In this document: positions 1 through 11,688 of the stretch, in pieces
How the letters are laid out: each line of letters begins with the position of its first letter
Position numbering within the stretch: the first letter of the stretch is position 1
Assembly: GCA_025558075.1 (NCBI GenBank)
Contig: JAHLKF010000019.1
Span: forward strand, 124,001-188,000
Direction of reading: 5' to 3'
Source of the DNA: Gaertneriomyces semiglobifer
Lineage: Eukaryota > Chytridiomycota > Chytridiomycetes > Spizellomycetales > Spizellomycetaceae
Length of the DNA stretch: 64,000 nucleotides
Notes under the pieces: generated by a model
Told to the model about the DNA's origin: nothing
Seen by the model: the letters and a program-made list of their open reading frames with translations, nothing else
Database searches by the model: none
Made by a program: the position numbers and the translations under genes

Positions 1-444
1 AGCTTAACTACAAAAATCTGCGTCAACGGATAAGAAGTTCCACGCCGCCGTTGATCCCCTTTCCGGGGCTCTATCAGGGCGATTTGGTGTTTCTAGACAC
101 CTGCCATAGGGATTGGTTAAGGGGTCGCAATGGGGACGCGTCCAAAGCAGGGAATACTTCGGATAAAGCGAATGGGAAAGAAGGACCTGCGATCGTGAAT
201 TATCACAAAATGGAAAGCGTGGCTCGATGCATTCTTGAAGTGGAGGTAACTTGCCGTGAAGAAATACCTCCTTTGGCGGGGCTCAACTAATTGTACACTT
301 CGGTCATTTTAGGCTTACCGCAAACTCCCGTATTCCCTTGAGCCAGTCGCCGAAATTCAAGATTACATCAGAAATTTTGAACCTGTGGATGATGATACGG
401 CGTATGATTGGAGTCTGATATGTGAGCCGAAGCCATCCACATAG
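1..444 (+). CDS. Ras guanine-nucleotide exchange factor, C-terminal end (partial)
   Basis: The gene enters from the left edge, so only the last part of a RasGEF (CDC25-homology) catalytic domain is present. Reading starts in frame at base 3 with NYKNLRQ, followed by PPLIPFPGLYQGDLVFLD, which matches the conserved NY..YR......PP.IPFLG.YL.DL.F block of RasGEF domains. The helix IVNYHKMESVARCILEVE corresponds to the family's NF.K....A..I..IQ. An intron at 246-312 (donor gtaact, acceptor ttttag, phase 0) joins this to AYRKLPYSLEPVAEIQDYI, matching the Y.L.PV..I..yl motif that ends the domain; the stop is at 442-444. The protein should load GTP on a Ras-family GTPase. The N-terminal part lies outside the window, so other domains are unknown. 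A glycine/lysine/aspartate-rich loop inside the domain is longer than usual. Confidence 0.8.
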
Positions 445-1141
445 CAGCACGGGTGGGAGCGCCCGCATGGTTTTGGCATTTTTGTCGCATAGAGATATTC
501 ATTTGGTGATCTGATGTGGATTAGAGAAGGGGAATACCAGTGGACATTTGACTTTTTTTGGATGTAATAATTTGTACCATAGACTAAGTGGACATACGAA
601 TTGTTTAACTGCAGTACAACCCCCGCCTGCCGCGAGGTACGCTGACGGCAGGCCGGTTGCCCGAGATGGGATTCGCTCACCAATTGCGGGACGTTTGTTC
701 CCACCGCTTATTACAGCATCTCAAAGGTTTCAATAATGCAGTTGGCGCATTTGCCAGACGAGTATCGAATTGTTCCTACACAGCAGGGGAACACACCAAA
801 TTGCTCCCATATTTCCCATTGCTATCATTAAAGATGCCACTCGTACCCAGCACCAAGCTATATAAAGTACCCGTGGGCGTCGGCGCTCACACCGCATGCA
901 CTCGTAGCGCCCAACAGTGGGAAAACGCAAATTTAGCCGGGGAGTTGCACGCAGCCTAGCTCCTACGTTTACCATACCTAGGACATCGTCATGGAAAGGT
1001 TAGAGGAGAGGACGAGTGATTTTGTGGTATACTGTTTGTTATTAATGAATGCAGTTATAAATGAGCGAGATGTTGTTCACAAGGTATGCTCAGAGAACAA
1101 TGAACGGTATTGAATGATGTATAACCCAAGACGTGTAGCTT
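445..1141. other. Intergenic, no gene recognised
   Basis: Open frames here are short, overlap each other and match no family known to me. A TATA-like string (ctatataaag) lies near 859-868 but no coding region that it could serve was found downstream. The right part should contain the 3' untranslated region of the minus-strand gene that ends at 1142. Confidence 0.5.
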
Positions 1142-1975
1142 TCATGCACCCGGCCACATTCGATCCAGCCCAAACCATCCTTTCTTTGGAATAGTCTGAG
1201 ATTTTGTCGCCGTTCCGAACACCACGCCCCAAGATCTATGACTTTCAACACTCCAGTCCAGCTCAAGACGTTCAACAATCTGTCCCCAGCTTGCCTGTAC
1301 ATTCAGCAACGATCCCCATAGACTTCCAGGCGCTGCATCCGCAAACCGGAGCTCTCCACCAGGTTTCAACAAGCGGTACACATCTTTCACGAACTCATCG
1401 CCATCGAGGTTGCGATCTTGCATCGTAGCAAAACAGAGTAAGGCGACATCATACGTTGAGGAAGATCCCTGACGTATATGCTCCATGTCTGCAACGGTGA
1501 CCCGGGCTTCGTCGGCGACAGTGACCAAGCCCATTCGACTGACATCATCTGGAGCAAGGACCGTCAGGTGGGCACCATCAGAGAGATCCAACTTGCCTAG
1601 TGGCAGGTCGCCGATGTAAAGCATGTTACCGCTGACGTTCTGCCAAGCGCAATGGTCTTTTGGGATAACATAATTGTTGAGTACCGCACGGACGCAGGTT
1701 GCAAAGTTGCCGCTCGCAACTTCGCGAGTCGGCCGGTACAGGCCAAGAACAAGGAAGAGTGACAGGAATGCGAGTGAAATACACTTGCGAAGGATAGGAA
1801 CCGGCACGTCTTTCGATTTGGCATTCTTCACCACGGCTGCTTGTTGGGCTTCGCATTGTGCATGGGTTTCATCGTCCATGTCGGCCGGTGGTGTCGGCAA
1901 TGGCGTGAGAGTGAGCACTTTCCCATTACGGTGTTGCAGTGGTGATTCCAGTGTGTTTCGGTTCACAGCGGTCAT
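1142..1975 (-). CDS. Membrane-anchored methyltransferase-like protein
   Basis: A single-exon gene of 277 residues starting at the Met codon 1973-1975 (sequence MTAVNRNTLE); the frame stays open further upstream, but only short Met extensions exist there. A hydrophobic segment at about residues 60-78 (CISLAFLSLFLVLGLY) would anchor the protein in a membrane. The C-terminal half has class I SAM-methyltransferase features: a degenerate motif I region (LYIGDLPLGKLDLSDGAHLT), a YDVALLC strand and the typical VYRLLKPGGELRFAD post-motif, as in the type-11/METTL7-like families. The glycine-rich SAM loop is poor, so activity is uncertain. The next gene on the same strand also looks methyltransferase-like. 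Function and substrate are unknown. Confidence 0.55.
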   Translation of the reverse strand: MTAVNRNTLESPLQHRNGKVLTLTPLPTPPADMDDETHAQCEAQQAAVVKNAKSKDVPVPILRKCISLAFLSLFLVLGLYRPTREVASGNFATCVRAVLNNYVIPKDHCAWQNVSGNMLYIGDLPLGKLDLSDGAHLTVLAPDDVSRMGLVTVADEARVTVADMEHIRQGSSSTYDVALLCFATMQDRNLDGDEFVKDVYRLLKPGGELRFADAAPGSLWGSLLNVQASWGQIVERLELDWSVESHRSWGVVFGTATKSQTIPKKGWFGLDRMWPGA

Positions 1976-2398
1976 TTTGCAGCCGTTGAATTGTTGCTTG
2001 TCCAGCCTTGATGTATGTGCTTTTCGTATGTGCTTTTGATATATGTGGACACACACGTTGAAGTCTCTTATTCTGAACGTTTGTTACTCCGTGAGTTGCT
2101 GGGTCGTTGTGGATGGTTCCCAATTCCGTTGACATGGCAGGAGAGCTGTCGAAGTGCATCGTTGCGGCCAGGGGGCTTGACGGACGCCAACGAGGAACCA
2201 AAGCCTAACAACATGGAGGGCACGCAAGGCGTAACGCGTAGCTGTCAAATAACAAGTTCGACAGGTCTGAGCATTTGTTTATTATGGAGGGTATGACCAA
2301 ATACAAAATATTACCAACTGTACAAACATAGCATATAAAAGATCCATATCATCTGGCAGTAATGTTAAGAACTATAGATCTAGTCGTGGAACCAGCAT

Positions 2399-3430
2399 TT
2401 ATGTTTTAGGCATTCCAAGCATCCCAACAACTTCCCATGCATGGGATACGATGCTTTTCCTTTCAATGGTCCATTCAAAATGGTCAGCAGAGGAGCCAAG
2501 ATCGGTGGTGTCAAACGCTTTACCAAGGGCGTCAATGGTTAATGTTAATGGAATGATTGGGAGATAGAATGTCCAGAAAAGGCGTTCAAGATATTCGGAT
2601 GATGACTTTGCTGGTGTAACGAGTGCGCTGTAACAAGTGGCAAGTGGAATGATGGCGGCGAGAACAGGGAGCGTCAAGACTGATGTTGGACGTTCGGTGA
2701 GAAGGCTGTAATGGTAGAGTTTCGTTAGGAGTTGAAACGCGTAGAGCAACTACGGCAATAACACGCACCATACAGGAGTGTGCTGCACCCGTGCATCCTT
2801 TAACACACTTGCAATTTCCTTCTGCCCAGTATTTCTGCTGGTCCAAACTATTCTCAGCTCATGCTTATTCACTTTTTCTACCTCTTTGGCGATGGCAGCC
2901 CCAAGTTTCTTTCCCACGGTCATGCTACGAATGGAGCCCTTGTTCCCTTTTCCCTTGCCACCGGTGTTTTTACCCAAACGAGGATTTGCCATTAAGGCGC
3001 GCAGGCCTGGCGTTGCAGCCGCTGCCTCGACCAAGCTGTCTGTACTGGCGGTTGAGGTGCTGAAGCCCATGATCGTCTCGTCCTCAAGCGGGGAACTGGT
3101 CGACGAAGTGGCGACGATGCCCAATGGACGGCCTTTCCGTTCTTCCAAAAACGGAGCTGCATCAGAAACGGGAGAAGGTTTGGCGGCAGTGCGGCAGAGT
3201 TCAACTAATCTAGTCGCTTCGGTTGTTCGAACTGCGTTATTCAGAATGTCGGCTAACTGAACAGTCGTCTTGGTATACACTGGAGCAAGCAAATTCTTGA
3301 GTGGATATGGAAGCTCAACATTTCTGAGCGTTGGGGTGATATCGCCGACGAAATTTTGGATGCGGGTTGGTAAATGATCTATTAGGGACGGCAGCTCGAA
3401 ACCCCAGTCGAAGAGGGGTTGTCCCGCCAT
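2399..3430 (-). CDS. Divergent class I methyltransferase-like protein, two exons
   Basis: The first exon runs from the Met at 3430 (MAGQPLFDWGFE). Its frame hits TAG at 2750-2752, but an intron at 2706-2768 (donor gtgcgt, branch cctaacg, acceptor ttacag) removes the stop and keeps phase, giving about 322 residues. The C-terminal exon has LERLFWTFYLPIIPLTLTID, then HFEWTIERK and a final VVGMLGMPK. This resembles the end of a bacterial and fungal SAM-methyltransferase family (..Y..P..PL...WDG.VS.LRTY.. ..YFEW..G.. ..YL.G.P). The N-terminal exon keeps only traces of a VDLC SAM motif (TRLVELCRTA) and has a Ser/Thr-rich insert and a GKGKGNKG basic patch, so the enzyme may be inactive. A hydrophobic stretch (LTLPVLAAIIPLATCYSAL) suggests membrane contact. 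Recognition is weak. Confidence 0.45.
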
Positions 3431-4206
3431 CGATTGTCTTCAACACGACTTGTTCAATTCACTGTCTGTCCTCGTCTGGCACTTGCCTAATACTAATTCT
3501 TTGAAGCGTCCATCCCCCAACTGCATGCACACTCCTGCACCCACGCAAGCCGTCAGTCAATTTCAATCTCTCAAAAACTTGACAGCTTCATCATCAGCTC
3601 ACCTTTTTGCAACGCAACGCGTTCGGCTGTTCGCAGCGCGCGCAACCCACATGCTGCTTACGTACACGCTATTTACCTCTTTTGGGAATTGCCATCCATG
3701 AACCGATGCCTTGGATCAACGCGCTCGTGCGACGCAACGGTTACACAGGTGACACAGGCTCAAAGTCCGGTTTTTGCCACACGGTGTTCAATTCTTTTCC
3801 CGATTCGCGCAACTGCGTTTTCCCCTTTGCGCTGGCTGCCGAGGGCCGCTGCCGATGATAATAACTGAATTGTGTGTTGAAGAGAGCAACGAGGACAGAG
3901 CAAAGGCAGCTTTGATTGAAGAAGAGGTAATTCTTGGTTTGAGGGTGTTGAGAGTCTGCAGCGGTGTTGATCCTGTCGCCAACACGTCCGCTTCCTCCAA
4001 AGCGGTACCAACCGACCGTTAATTTAAGGTTTGTGGCAGGTCCCCAGCCGCAAGGTGAACAATAACAAGTGGGATATTAGCTCCGGGAAGGAAACAGTGG
4101 AGCACAAGCATCTCTTTGAATGGTGATTTTCGTCACAGACTTCCTGCTGCCCAAGTTGAGTTAGAACCGAACCACCAAGTTGGTAACGCACCGCCGTCCC
4201 ATAAGC
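3431..4206. other. Divergent intergenic region
   Basis: This is the shared 5' region of the minus-strand gene starting at 3430 and the plus-strand START-domain gene starting at 4207. No conserved protein-coding pattern, tRNA or repeat was found in about 775 bases. Confidence 0.5.
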
Positions 4207-7200
4207 ATGTTGGGACATAAACTATCGACAGAGTCGTCCGGCTACATGGATCCTTCGTCCTCCACAGACTACCAGTCGGTTTCCAACGACGAATTCGACG
4301 ACACGGCAAGTAGCATCTTCTACTTTCAATCTCAATATGACGAGGTCTTGGGCAGGAACGATATGCGGAATCCCGCAATGAGTGAAGCGCAATTGGGAAT
4401 GCTGGAAGCAGGCGCAAAGGCCTCAATGGCGCTTCATGAACTTCACGCCAGAGGAGACGAAAAATGGAAGCCAGTGACCCACCACAAGTCTGGTGCTGTG
4501 GTCTACCAGGAAACGAAATACCGGGGCACATCGGTCTTCAAGGTAGGAGGCGATGCTCTCCATCGTGTATATGACTTCTAACCAAGTGATTGCGTTTAGG
4601 GTGTATCGTTCATGCACGGCTTTGCTCCGGATGCAGTTTTTGCTGTTATTACCCGACGTGCCTTGTGGGACGACTGGTTTCAGGAAGGGCATGTCGTAGA
4701 GCAACTTGACGACTTCACCTCTATCAACTACATGGTAATGAAGCCGCAAACCGCTCTTTCACAAGCATTTGCCAGTGAGCGCGACGTCGTCACCATTGAT
4801 CGTAAAGACTTTGACCACAGTACTGGCACCATTGCGTATGCAAGCGCGTCCGTCGATACCCCCAAAGTACCAAAACATCCCGGCCGTGTCCGTGCTCTGC
4901 TGAAGCTTAGTGGATGGGTCTTGGAGTCGGCCGTTGCATCGGATGGTGTAACTGCAAGTACACGGGTAACCTACTACATTCATACGGAAGTGGGCGGGAT
5001 GCTACCAAAGTCCATTGTCAAACGTTACATGGCTCGGCGCGCATTGGCCGGAGTTCAAATCGAAGAATATCTCCGCAAGAATGGCCCACCAAAGATGGCT
5101 GGATCGGACGCGGCCGCTGCCATGGCATTCCGCAGACGTACGCGCACAATGTCTTATGCGACCAACTCTTCTGATGATCAGGATGACCCGTATAGGACAG
5201 CCTTTGTGGCGCCTCCCATGTCTCCTCCTCGGTCGAGGTCATACTCGAATGCTACTGCACCTGGTTTGACCCGTCCACCCTTGCGCCAGAGCATGTCGCA
5301 TGACACACCAAGTCATGTTACCCCGCTCTCGATCGCGTCTATGTTTCAACATCGACCTGTGTCCGCTTTTAGAGGCCCGAATAGCCCATCAAGCCCTGGC
5401 AGCCCTGGCAGCCCTGGTAGCCCGGGTAGCCCTCAAGGAACTGTCATAGATTATGGTGCTGATTTAGAGTTGGAGAGTGGTAGCAGCAGTTACAGCTCAG
5501 ATCTCACGGAGGTGGATGTGTCAAACAAAGAACATTCCTCCCCACTTGTACAAGAACGAGTGGAGGCGCCAGTGCTGAACCATGACCTTGATGAAGATGA
5601 GATCAGCGAGTACGAAGATGTCATTGAAGAGATTGAAGTCACTGATGACGAAGCTGATGTCGCATCAGAGCCAGTTATTGACGACGAGGCTCAGGAATCC
5701 AAGAATCCCCACCACGAGGCGGGCGTCCTTGCTATCAAACTTTTGAAAGCTATTGAACCGCTCTCTGACGAGTGGCAACCTCATTCGACGCAACAGAACG
5801 TGCACATTGCCTTGAGACCCGTCCCTAACGCCACCATGCCCATCGTTCGTGGTGACAGCACATACAATGGCGGTCACACCTTGCAACAGCTTTATGCCGT
5901 CATCCGGTCACCCGCCTGTCGCAAGACTTGGGATGGTCGCTTTGACGATGGACATGCGCTTGTTTACTATGATCAGGATGAATCCCTTGTGTATTCAGCA
6001 CAGAAAGGACAGTTCCCTGTCAGCGGGCGCGATTTTGTTACCTGTATCCGAGAGGAGTGGGACCAGGAGAAACGAACTTTGTACTACGTCGCCACTAGCG
6101 TTGTGGACCGTGCAGGACCAGAAAAGAAGGGACTTGTGCGTGCTCATCTGACTGTTGCTGGGTGGATCCTCAGGGACACCGATGAAGGCATCAAAGCTAC
6201 TTACATTGTACAGGTGGATGTCAAAGGAAGTTTGCCCGGATGTGAGTATCCTCCTTTTAATTGCCTGATCATGAGTTTGAGTCTGATACGATATCTTTTC
6301 TCTTTTTATAGCCATTCTCAAACTAATTCAAACTCAAACTCCTCTCTGTGTGGCGAATGTGTTTCAGTACCTTAACAGCACCTCCTTTCCAGCCTTCCCG
6401 GTCCGGCGCCTTGGTCCATTGCTGACACCTCCCCGCACGACAGTCATGCACTCTGAGAAGTTTGATCCTAAAGATAAATCTTACGCTTTGTCTTGGCGAG
6501 CGCAGGCGAAAACGGCCCTGAGTATCGCCTTGCCCAAGAAGTTCTATGGTGCTGGTGCGAACATTACCGTCAATCCTGGAGTTCAGGTGATGAAGGTTGA
6601 GAAGACTCAGGAAACCAATGATGAAGCCGTTGTCATTCGCGTTTGGTGCGAGAATGCTGGTGACGTCGAGGTGAAGATCAAAACCGCCAAAGATGGGTTC
6701 AAAGCCAATGGTGCTGCCATCGCTGCGTGGACAGAAGAAGCAGTGAAGGTCAAGAAAATGAAGAAGATCACGAAAGTCCATAAGCGCAAAGTCAACAAGA
6801 AGCGCATCACCGTCATTCGAACCACTGATAATGATGTGGATGACGGGAAGACGATGGTTGCATCGGAGGAGACTACTCCTTCAAGTCCTGCACCCGCTGT
6901 CCGTTCAGCTGCTGCAGCTGACAGGCCAGCGTTTCCTCCTCGGATAGACTCGAAAGCCGCAGCTGCAATCGCTGCTGCAACCGAGAAAAAGTCCAAACCC
7001 GCGCCGTCAACATATGTTCCCCATCGCTTTACCGAATCCGGTGTGAAGGCACTTAAGCATTTGCAACAGCTTTCGGCCCCTAAGATGCATTGGATTCCAG
7101 AAAATGAGGAAATCCCTGGTGTGAGCGTTACCAGGAGCGGTAGAGCCATCAAGGCTGAAACCGTCATTGAAGGGTGTGGTGTTGCCACCGTCGTCGCGGC

Positions 7201-8236
7201 GTTGGGATCTACTGTCAGCCGCAAACAATGGGATCGTACTTTCGTAAATGCCCGTATGTTGGAAAATCTCAACGCCAACGAGCACCTGTACCTCGCCACC
7301 CACAGCGAGTACACGGCTCTCCTTCTCCGGGTTACCATTCACGATGCGAGATCCAAGACTACGTACATCTTGTCTACTTCCGTTAATGACCCTGATCATC
7401 CCGTCGACGAGAAACGGCGGGACATTAAAACTGCTGGGTGGATCCTCAAACCGGGCAAGGTTAAAAGTACTGTAGAAGTGACACATATTATCGATGCTGA
7501 GTTTGATATTCCAATTGGGGAGTTGGTTGCGGGCGTGAAGAAGTTATGCTCCAAGGGAGGGGTTTTGTGCTCTGTAAGATGCTTACCCGGAGTTTGCCTC
7601 GTATCGGAAACTGGCAATGCGGAAGAGGTCACTTATGGTTTGGACATCAAACCGCAGCAATCTGACGAAGCGGAACGCGTTGTGCTCGAGCTCACTTGCC
7701 TGAGTGGCTCGTTGGAAGTCGAAGGTCAGGGGGTTATTGTGGAACCCAAAGATCGGGGAGTGAAATGTTTGGTTCCGAAAGGAACTTCTGGAACGGTACT
7801 CATCAAAGCTAGCCGTTCCAAACCGCGTAAGAGAGCGGAAAGCGCCAGTACACCATCTGCAACGCCATTGAAGCACCAGGAAAATCACACAATCCCTGCC
7901 TCTGTCGTCGCCCCGCCCACGCAGCCTCTTGATGCACAACTAACAGCCCTCAGAGACCATCCCGTCCTCCGCACGCCCATCTTCCTTTTCTCCATTATTC
8001 TACGCCTTCTTCGTCCGTTCCTGGCGCCTTCTAACCCGGAACTTCCAGAGAACCTTGAACCGATGGAAATTGCTCCGTTGCTACAGAACGTCGAAATGGG
8101 ACGCCTGTTTGGTGTTCTTGGGTTGTTGACCTTCATCACCGGATTGCTTCTTTACCGGGTGTTGAACATGTTGGGTATGTGGGGAATCATGATTGCTGTA
8201 GGGCTTGTGACATATACAGTTGCTAGACGTCGGTGA
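4207..8236 (+). CDS. Triple START-domain membrane protein
   Basis: Three exons (4207-4542, 4600-6241, 6312-8236) encode about 1,300 residues. Intron 1 (4543-4599) and intron 2 (6242-6311) have gtagga/tttag and gtgagt/tatag ends and preserve frame. Three copies of a START-like lipid-binding fold are visible. The first (about residues 90-290) has ALWDDWFQEGHVVEQLDD and ends GGMLPKSIVKRY. The second (about 490-740) has RKTWDGRFDDGHALVYYD, RDFVTCIREEW and KGSLPG spanning intron 2. The third (about 880-1090) has RKQWDRTFVNARMLENL and DPDHPVDEKRRDIKTAGWIL. Between the first two lies a GSPGSPGSPGSP tract (5396-5434) and a strongly acidic linker; the third is preceded by a Lys-rich stretch. Hydrophobic helices at the C terminus (GLLTFITGLLLY and WGIMIAVGLVTYTVA, then ARRR) suggest a tail anchor. 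A role in lipid transfer or sensing at a membrane is inferred. Confidence 0.75.
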
Positions 8237-9180
8237 TCGGGAGGCGTAGGACTTGGCTGGACCAGTTCGTGGAATAAATAGGTTTCAAAGCTATGCATAG
8301 GACCGTAGTTGTAGAACCTCTATTAGGGTGAGTAATGAACTGTAGCTATGTAGATTTTACTTTTTTCTATTCTCGAATACTATAATGACCTCATCGTAGA
8401 GAGTTTCCCACTGTGTCCTATCAGAAAGTTCTATGTGATAGTGCGTAAGTGCTGGACGTACGACGTCACATTGTTGACTGCTGTATCTGTCAAGCCCCCA
8501 AAATTAAATGGCAAGATTGCAGCCTTCCAAACGGTGCATTCCATGCTCATGGAATCATGAGGTAAAGGTTTCCCTAACGTAGCCTTCTGGAGAACATGAC
8601 CGTCTAAGGCAGCGACATTAATATGATTATTCATGCCATAATGAGATAGCGTCTCGGGAACACCCACGTCTCAGGTATGCTTGGTGATAAGAATGCAATA
8701 ACTTTGGTAGATTCTAACCATCCACATCGGTACATGAGCAAAGTTAAAATATAACTACAACGCGTTGGACCCAAATTTGTCCCCACCTCGAAAATGAAAT
8801 CTCGCCCCGCCAAGTCATTTTTCCGTGACAAACCTATCGCACCCCACTTTTCTCCAAATTTAATCACCAGCACGATATGTCGATGAGAATTTGTGCCGTG
8901 CTCAGAACGAAAACTACAGGCTCCGCAATGAAGTCAGTAACAATGTGAAACAACTGTGGACGAAGTCGTGACCTACGTATTCGTACTAGTGGTTTAATTC
9001 CACATGTCAGATACGCAGCCACGATAACGGCTTCCAGACACTTTATCGGGACCCCGTGGGTGGTAATGAGTTTCCCATGCTTGTGCAACGTGGTGTACGG
9101 GGAATGTTTTGTTGGGGGAAATACGGGCGGAATATGCGCGTACCCAAGCGCGAGCAAGTATTTCTCTGCATAGACAAGGA
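8237..9180. other. Intergenic, no gene recognised
   Basis: Nearly 950 bases between the START gene and a minus-strand unknown gene. The short frames on both strands show no family pattern and no plausible splice chain. The 3' untranslated regions of both neighbours should lie at its ends. Confidence 0.45.
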
Positions 9181-9558
9181 TCAGATAGCTCGCCCATTTG
9201 AAAGTAAACAGCAACTGTCAAGCCGGTTCGCACGTATGTCTGCTAGGTATGCAAGGAGGGACTGTCCTGGGACGTAGTACTTCGGCGGCCTCGGTGGCGA
9301 TGGGACCGGAAATTGCGCTTTAGCTTTCACGGTATCAGAAGAGAGTCTATTGCGAAACTTATCGAGGAGCTCTTCTACGACATCCTGGGCGCTGTGATCG
9401 CTGTCGTCGAAATGCCAGTGGTGAGGGGACGTTAACAGCGAACAAGGAATCAGCCCATCCAGAACTTGGGCAGCTCCACCGGCCGCGGCAATCTTGTCGC
9501 CCACAGTTTGGAGTGTTTGAGACCATAACAGAGGTGTGATCGGCAGTGTAGTTGACAT
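9181..9558 (-). CDS. Hypothetical small protein
   Basis: A 125-residue open frame from the Met at 9558 (MSTTLPITPLLWSQ). The amino-acid make-up looks coding (an amphipathic HSAQDVVEELLDKFRNRL helix followed by a proline-rich FPVPSPPRPPKYYVPG), but no known family is recognised. The end after YVPG may be read-through past a missed splice donor. The gene lies 158 bases downstream of another minus-strand unknown gene. Confidence 0.4.
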   Translation of the reverse strand: MSTTLPITPLLWSQTLQTVGDKIAAAGGAAQVLDGLIPCSLLTSPHHWHFDDSDHSAQDVVEELLDKFRNRLSSDTVKAKAQFPVPSPPRPPKYYVPGQSLLAYLADIRANRLDSCCLLSNGRAI

Positions 9559-9716
9559 CGTAGTAATATGTCGACAATTGTGGAATGTGAAAATGGAACA
9601 TGGCGAGAAGTCTATTTCGGTGAGATCGGAGATTTATCGTACAGTGGATAATATCCTTGGCGTGCAGCTGGTTAAATATTAAGCGTATGCACTTTGATAA
9701 GCCTCGAACGCAATGC

Positions 9717-10680
9717 TCAAGCGATTGTTTCCTCATCCCAAAATTCCCTCACTGCAAGCGCCGTTTCCTTGTCCACCGAACAATTCCTCAATTCGCTGAT
9801 CGAAGCCTGCGCGATGTTTGCGAAGGTGCCCAATCCGTCCTGAATGACGAAACAATCTAGAAGGAGCATTTTGACCTTAAATAAATTCCGATGGGTTGTG
9901 TTTAGTTTACGCGCGGTTGGCTCACCATGAGCGGTCATGCCTCCGATGGCCCCAAGCACGCTAACCCATCTGTCTCTTCTCCAGGCACATTCTTCCAAAG
10001 AGTCCACATTTTCCAGCACTTTACCGTACACAGTTTCGCTCATGGCACCATGCACGTGGCCGGCAACCACTCTGGAGATGACATCGCGGACTTCCTTGTT
10101 TGAATGGACTGGATGAACTGGTACAGGTGGATGAAGCGCGGCCGACAATAGCGTTTGTAGGGTGAATAACGGTGTAAGAGAACTGGAACTTAGGGAGAGG
10201 AGGATACGAGGTTGTTGGTTGTTTGACAAAGAGTTGAAGATCCTACATCACCGTGAGACCTCATGATTAGCTTCTTTTGAGAAACCATATGTGTCAAATA
10301 AGGCACTCAATGGGCAATACCGCTCTTGGATATCATTCCATCGAGGCTGCAAATCATCTTCAGTAACGCAATAGAAACACAGAGGATGTTTGGGAAATGT
10401 GATATCCTGTGGGAAAATTGGTGCCTAGTTAACAACCAACACCAGTAAGTTGTTGAGCAGGTATGGCACCTACGGCAGGATTGGTAGCCGTTATTTGCAC
10501 TCCTGTAAAGGTCATGGATAAGCGCTTCTCGATCTATTTGCAACTTCTTCCAAACGACCGAGTTGCCTCACCTTTTACTGTAAACATAGGCATTTGAGGC
10601 TCTTGCGTAATATCCCATATTGGATTGGACGCTAAACTGCGATTGAAGAGTAGGGGAGTTTGAAGAGCATTGTCATCCAT
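9717..10680 (-). CDS. Hypothetical protein, five exons
   Basis: A spliced model of 226 residues: exons 10680-10572, 10502-10474, 10406-10321, 10242-9926 and 9856-9717. Every intron has GT..AG ends, a length of 66-78 nt and matching phase. The start is MDDNALQTPLLFN. The middle carries a short CFYCVTEDD motif. The longest exon holds an alternating hydrophobic segment (PRILLSLSSSSLTPLFTLQT) followed by an alpha-helical region (AWRRDRWVSVLGAIGG). The last exon ends FWDEETIA. No catalytic motif, signal peptide or membrane anchor is evident and I do not recognise the family. The splice support makes a real gene likely; the donor of intron 3 (gtattg) is the weakest point. Confidence 0.5.
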
Positions 10681-11688
10681 ATCTACGACTACTGGTTACA
10701 GGTTAAATGTATTGAGTAGCATTTCTCGGCGTTCTCACTCGTCTTTTACGTGGTGCTGCAAACCGCTTCTTGCACTTCCATTGGACACCGAGTAAGTTTC
10801 GCATGCACTAATTCACAACCTTACATCCTAAAGTAGCGGAGCATAAAAAACCAATGCTATCGTCGCCACATTGCCTTGCATGAAGCCAGTTGATGCCTTG
10901 CTCATAGTTCATTATAGTTGTGGAATTCGGAAGCCACTCATCAATCATTTTCTTTTTTTAGTGCTTGCCCACTGGTTGAATGTGGTGCCCTACCCCAGGG
11001 AAGCAACTCTGACATTGGCCCTAGCCTCGCACGCGATTGTTTCACTTCTATGCGGACCGCCGTTGTACTAGGAGCGCTTGCAAAATCCTCCTTTACTGTC
11101 CCTCCCAAGGGCTGAACCTCGCTTCCACAACGGATATTCGCAGGCTTACGGGTCGCATTAACTATAACTTTAGCAAAGTAGTGCCGAATGCATATGGAAT
11201 AACGTCGAGCTATGTGGCTTCTTCGCTCCCTGTTGCGGTGTGCGCCGACATGTCAGCTGTACGGGAAGGCGTGTCGCAAATCGGACCGGACGACCGTTCA
11301 TCGCAATGATCGTGCGGCAGAGGTGCTTGCTCATTGTCGTTGCTACTTGTAAGTGCTCCCTTGTTGCCGCCAAACCGCATACTCAATGGATACTTCATCT
11401 TCCCCATTTTCTCACGAGTACACGCCATACAAGGGGGTTTCTCTTCTCGGAAGTACCGAAATTTGGTCATCGAGACTGTTTATTGTGTACTTACGGGAAG
11501 CTGTGGACTCGATCTGTATTTAAGAAGTCAGTCCAGACGACGCCACGAACAGTGACTGGGGTCATGTATCATGTGAAGATTGCCTAGCGGCATCAGAGCG
11601 AAGAATGAATATATTATCAGCTAACGACCAAGATCATATTCGAGTTCGTAACTAGCTTGCTATTGCACCAGTGGGCTTGGAAAAGGAG
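10681..11688. other. Intergenic, no gene recognised
   Basis: About 1 kb between two minus-strand genes: upstream of the unknown gene starting at 10680 and downstream of the ITPK gene ending at 11689. Plus-strand frames up to 115 residues exist but have unconvincing composition and no family pattern. Confidence 0.45.

Noticed and set aside
2750..2752. In-frame TAG in the middle of the methyltransferase-like gene, as if a pseudogene or stop-codon readthrough
   Set aside because: A 63-nt intron (2706-2768) with good donor, branch and acceptor removes the stop and keeps the frame.
6607..7338. 243-residue minus-strand frame
   Set aside because: It is antisense to the third START-domain exon and shows Ala/Ser/Thr-rich shadow composition.
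10243..10260. In-frame TGA between two coding exons of the 9717-10680 gene
   Set aside because: It falls inside a 78-nt intron (10243-10320) whose phase matches both exons, although the donor gtattg is weak.
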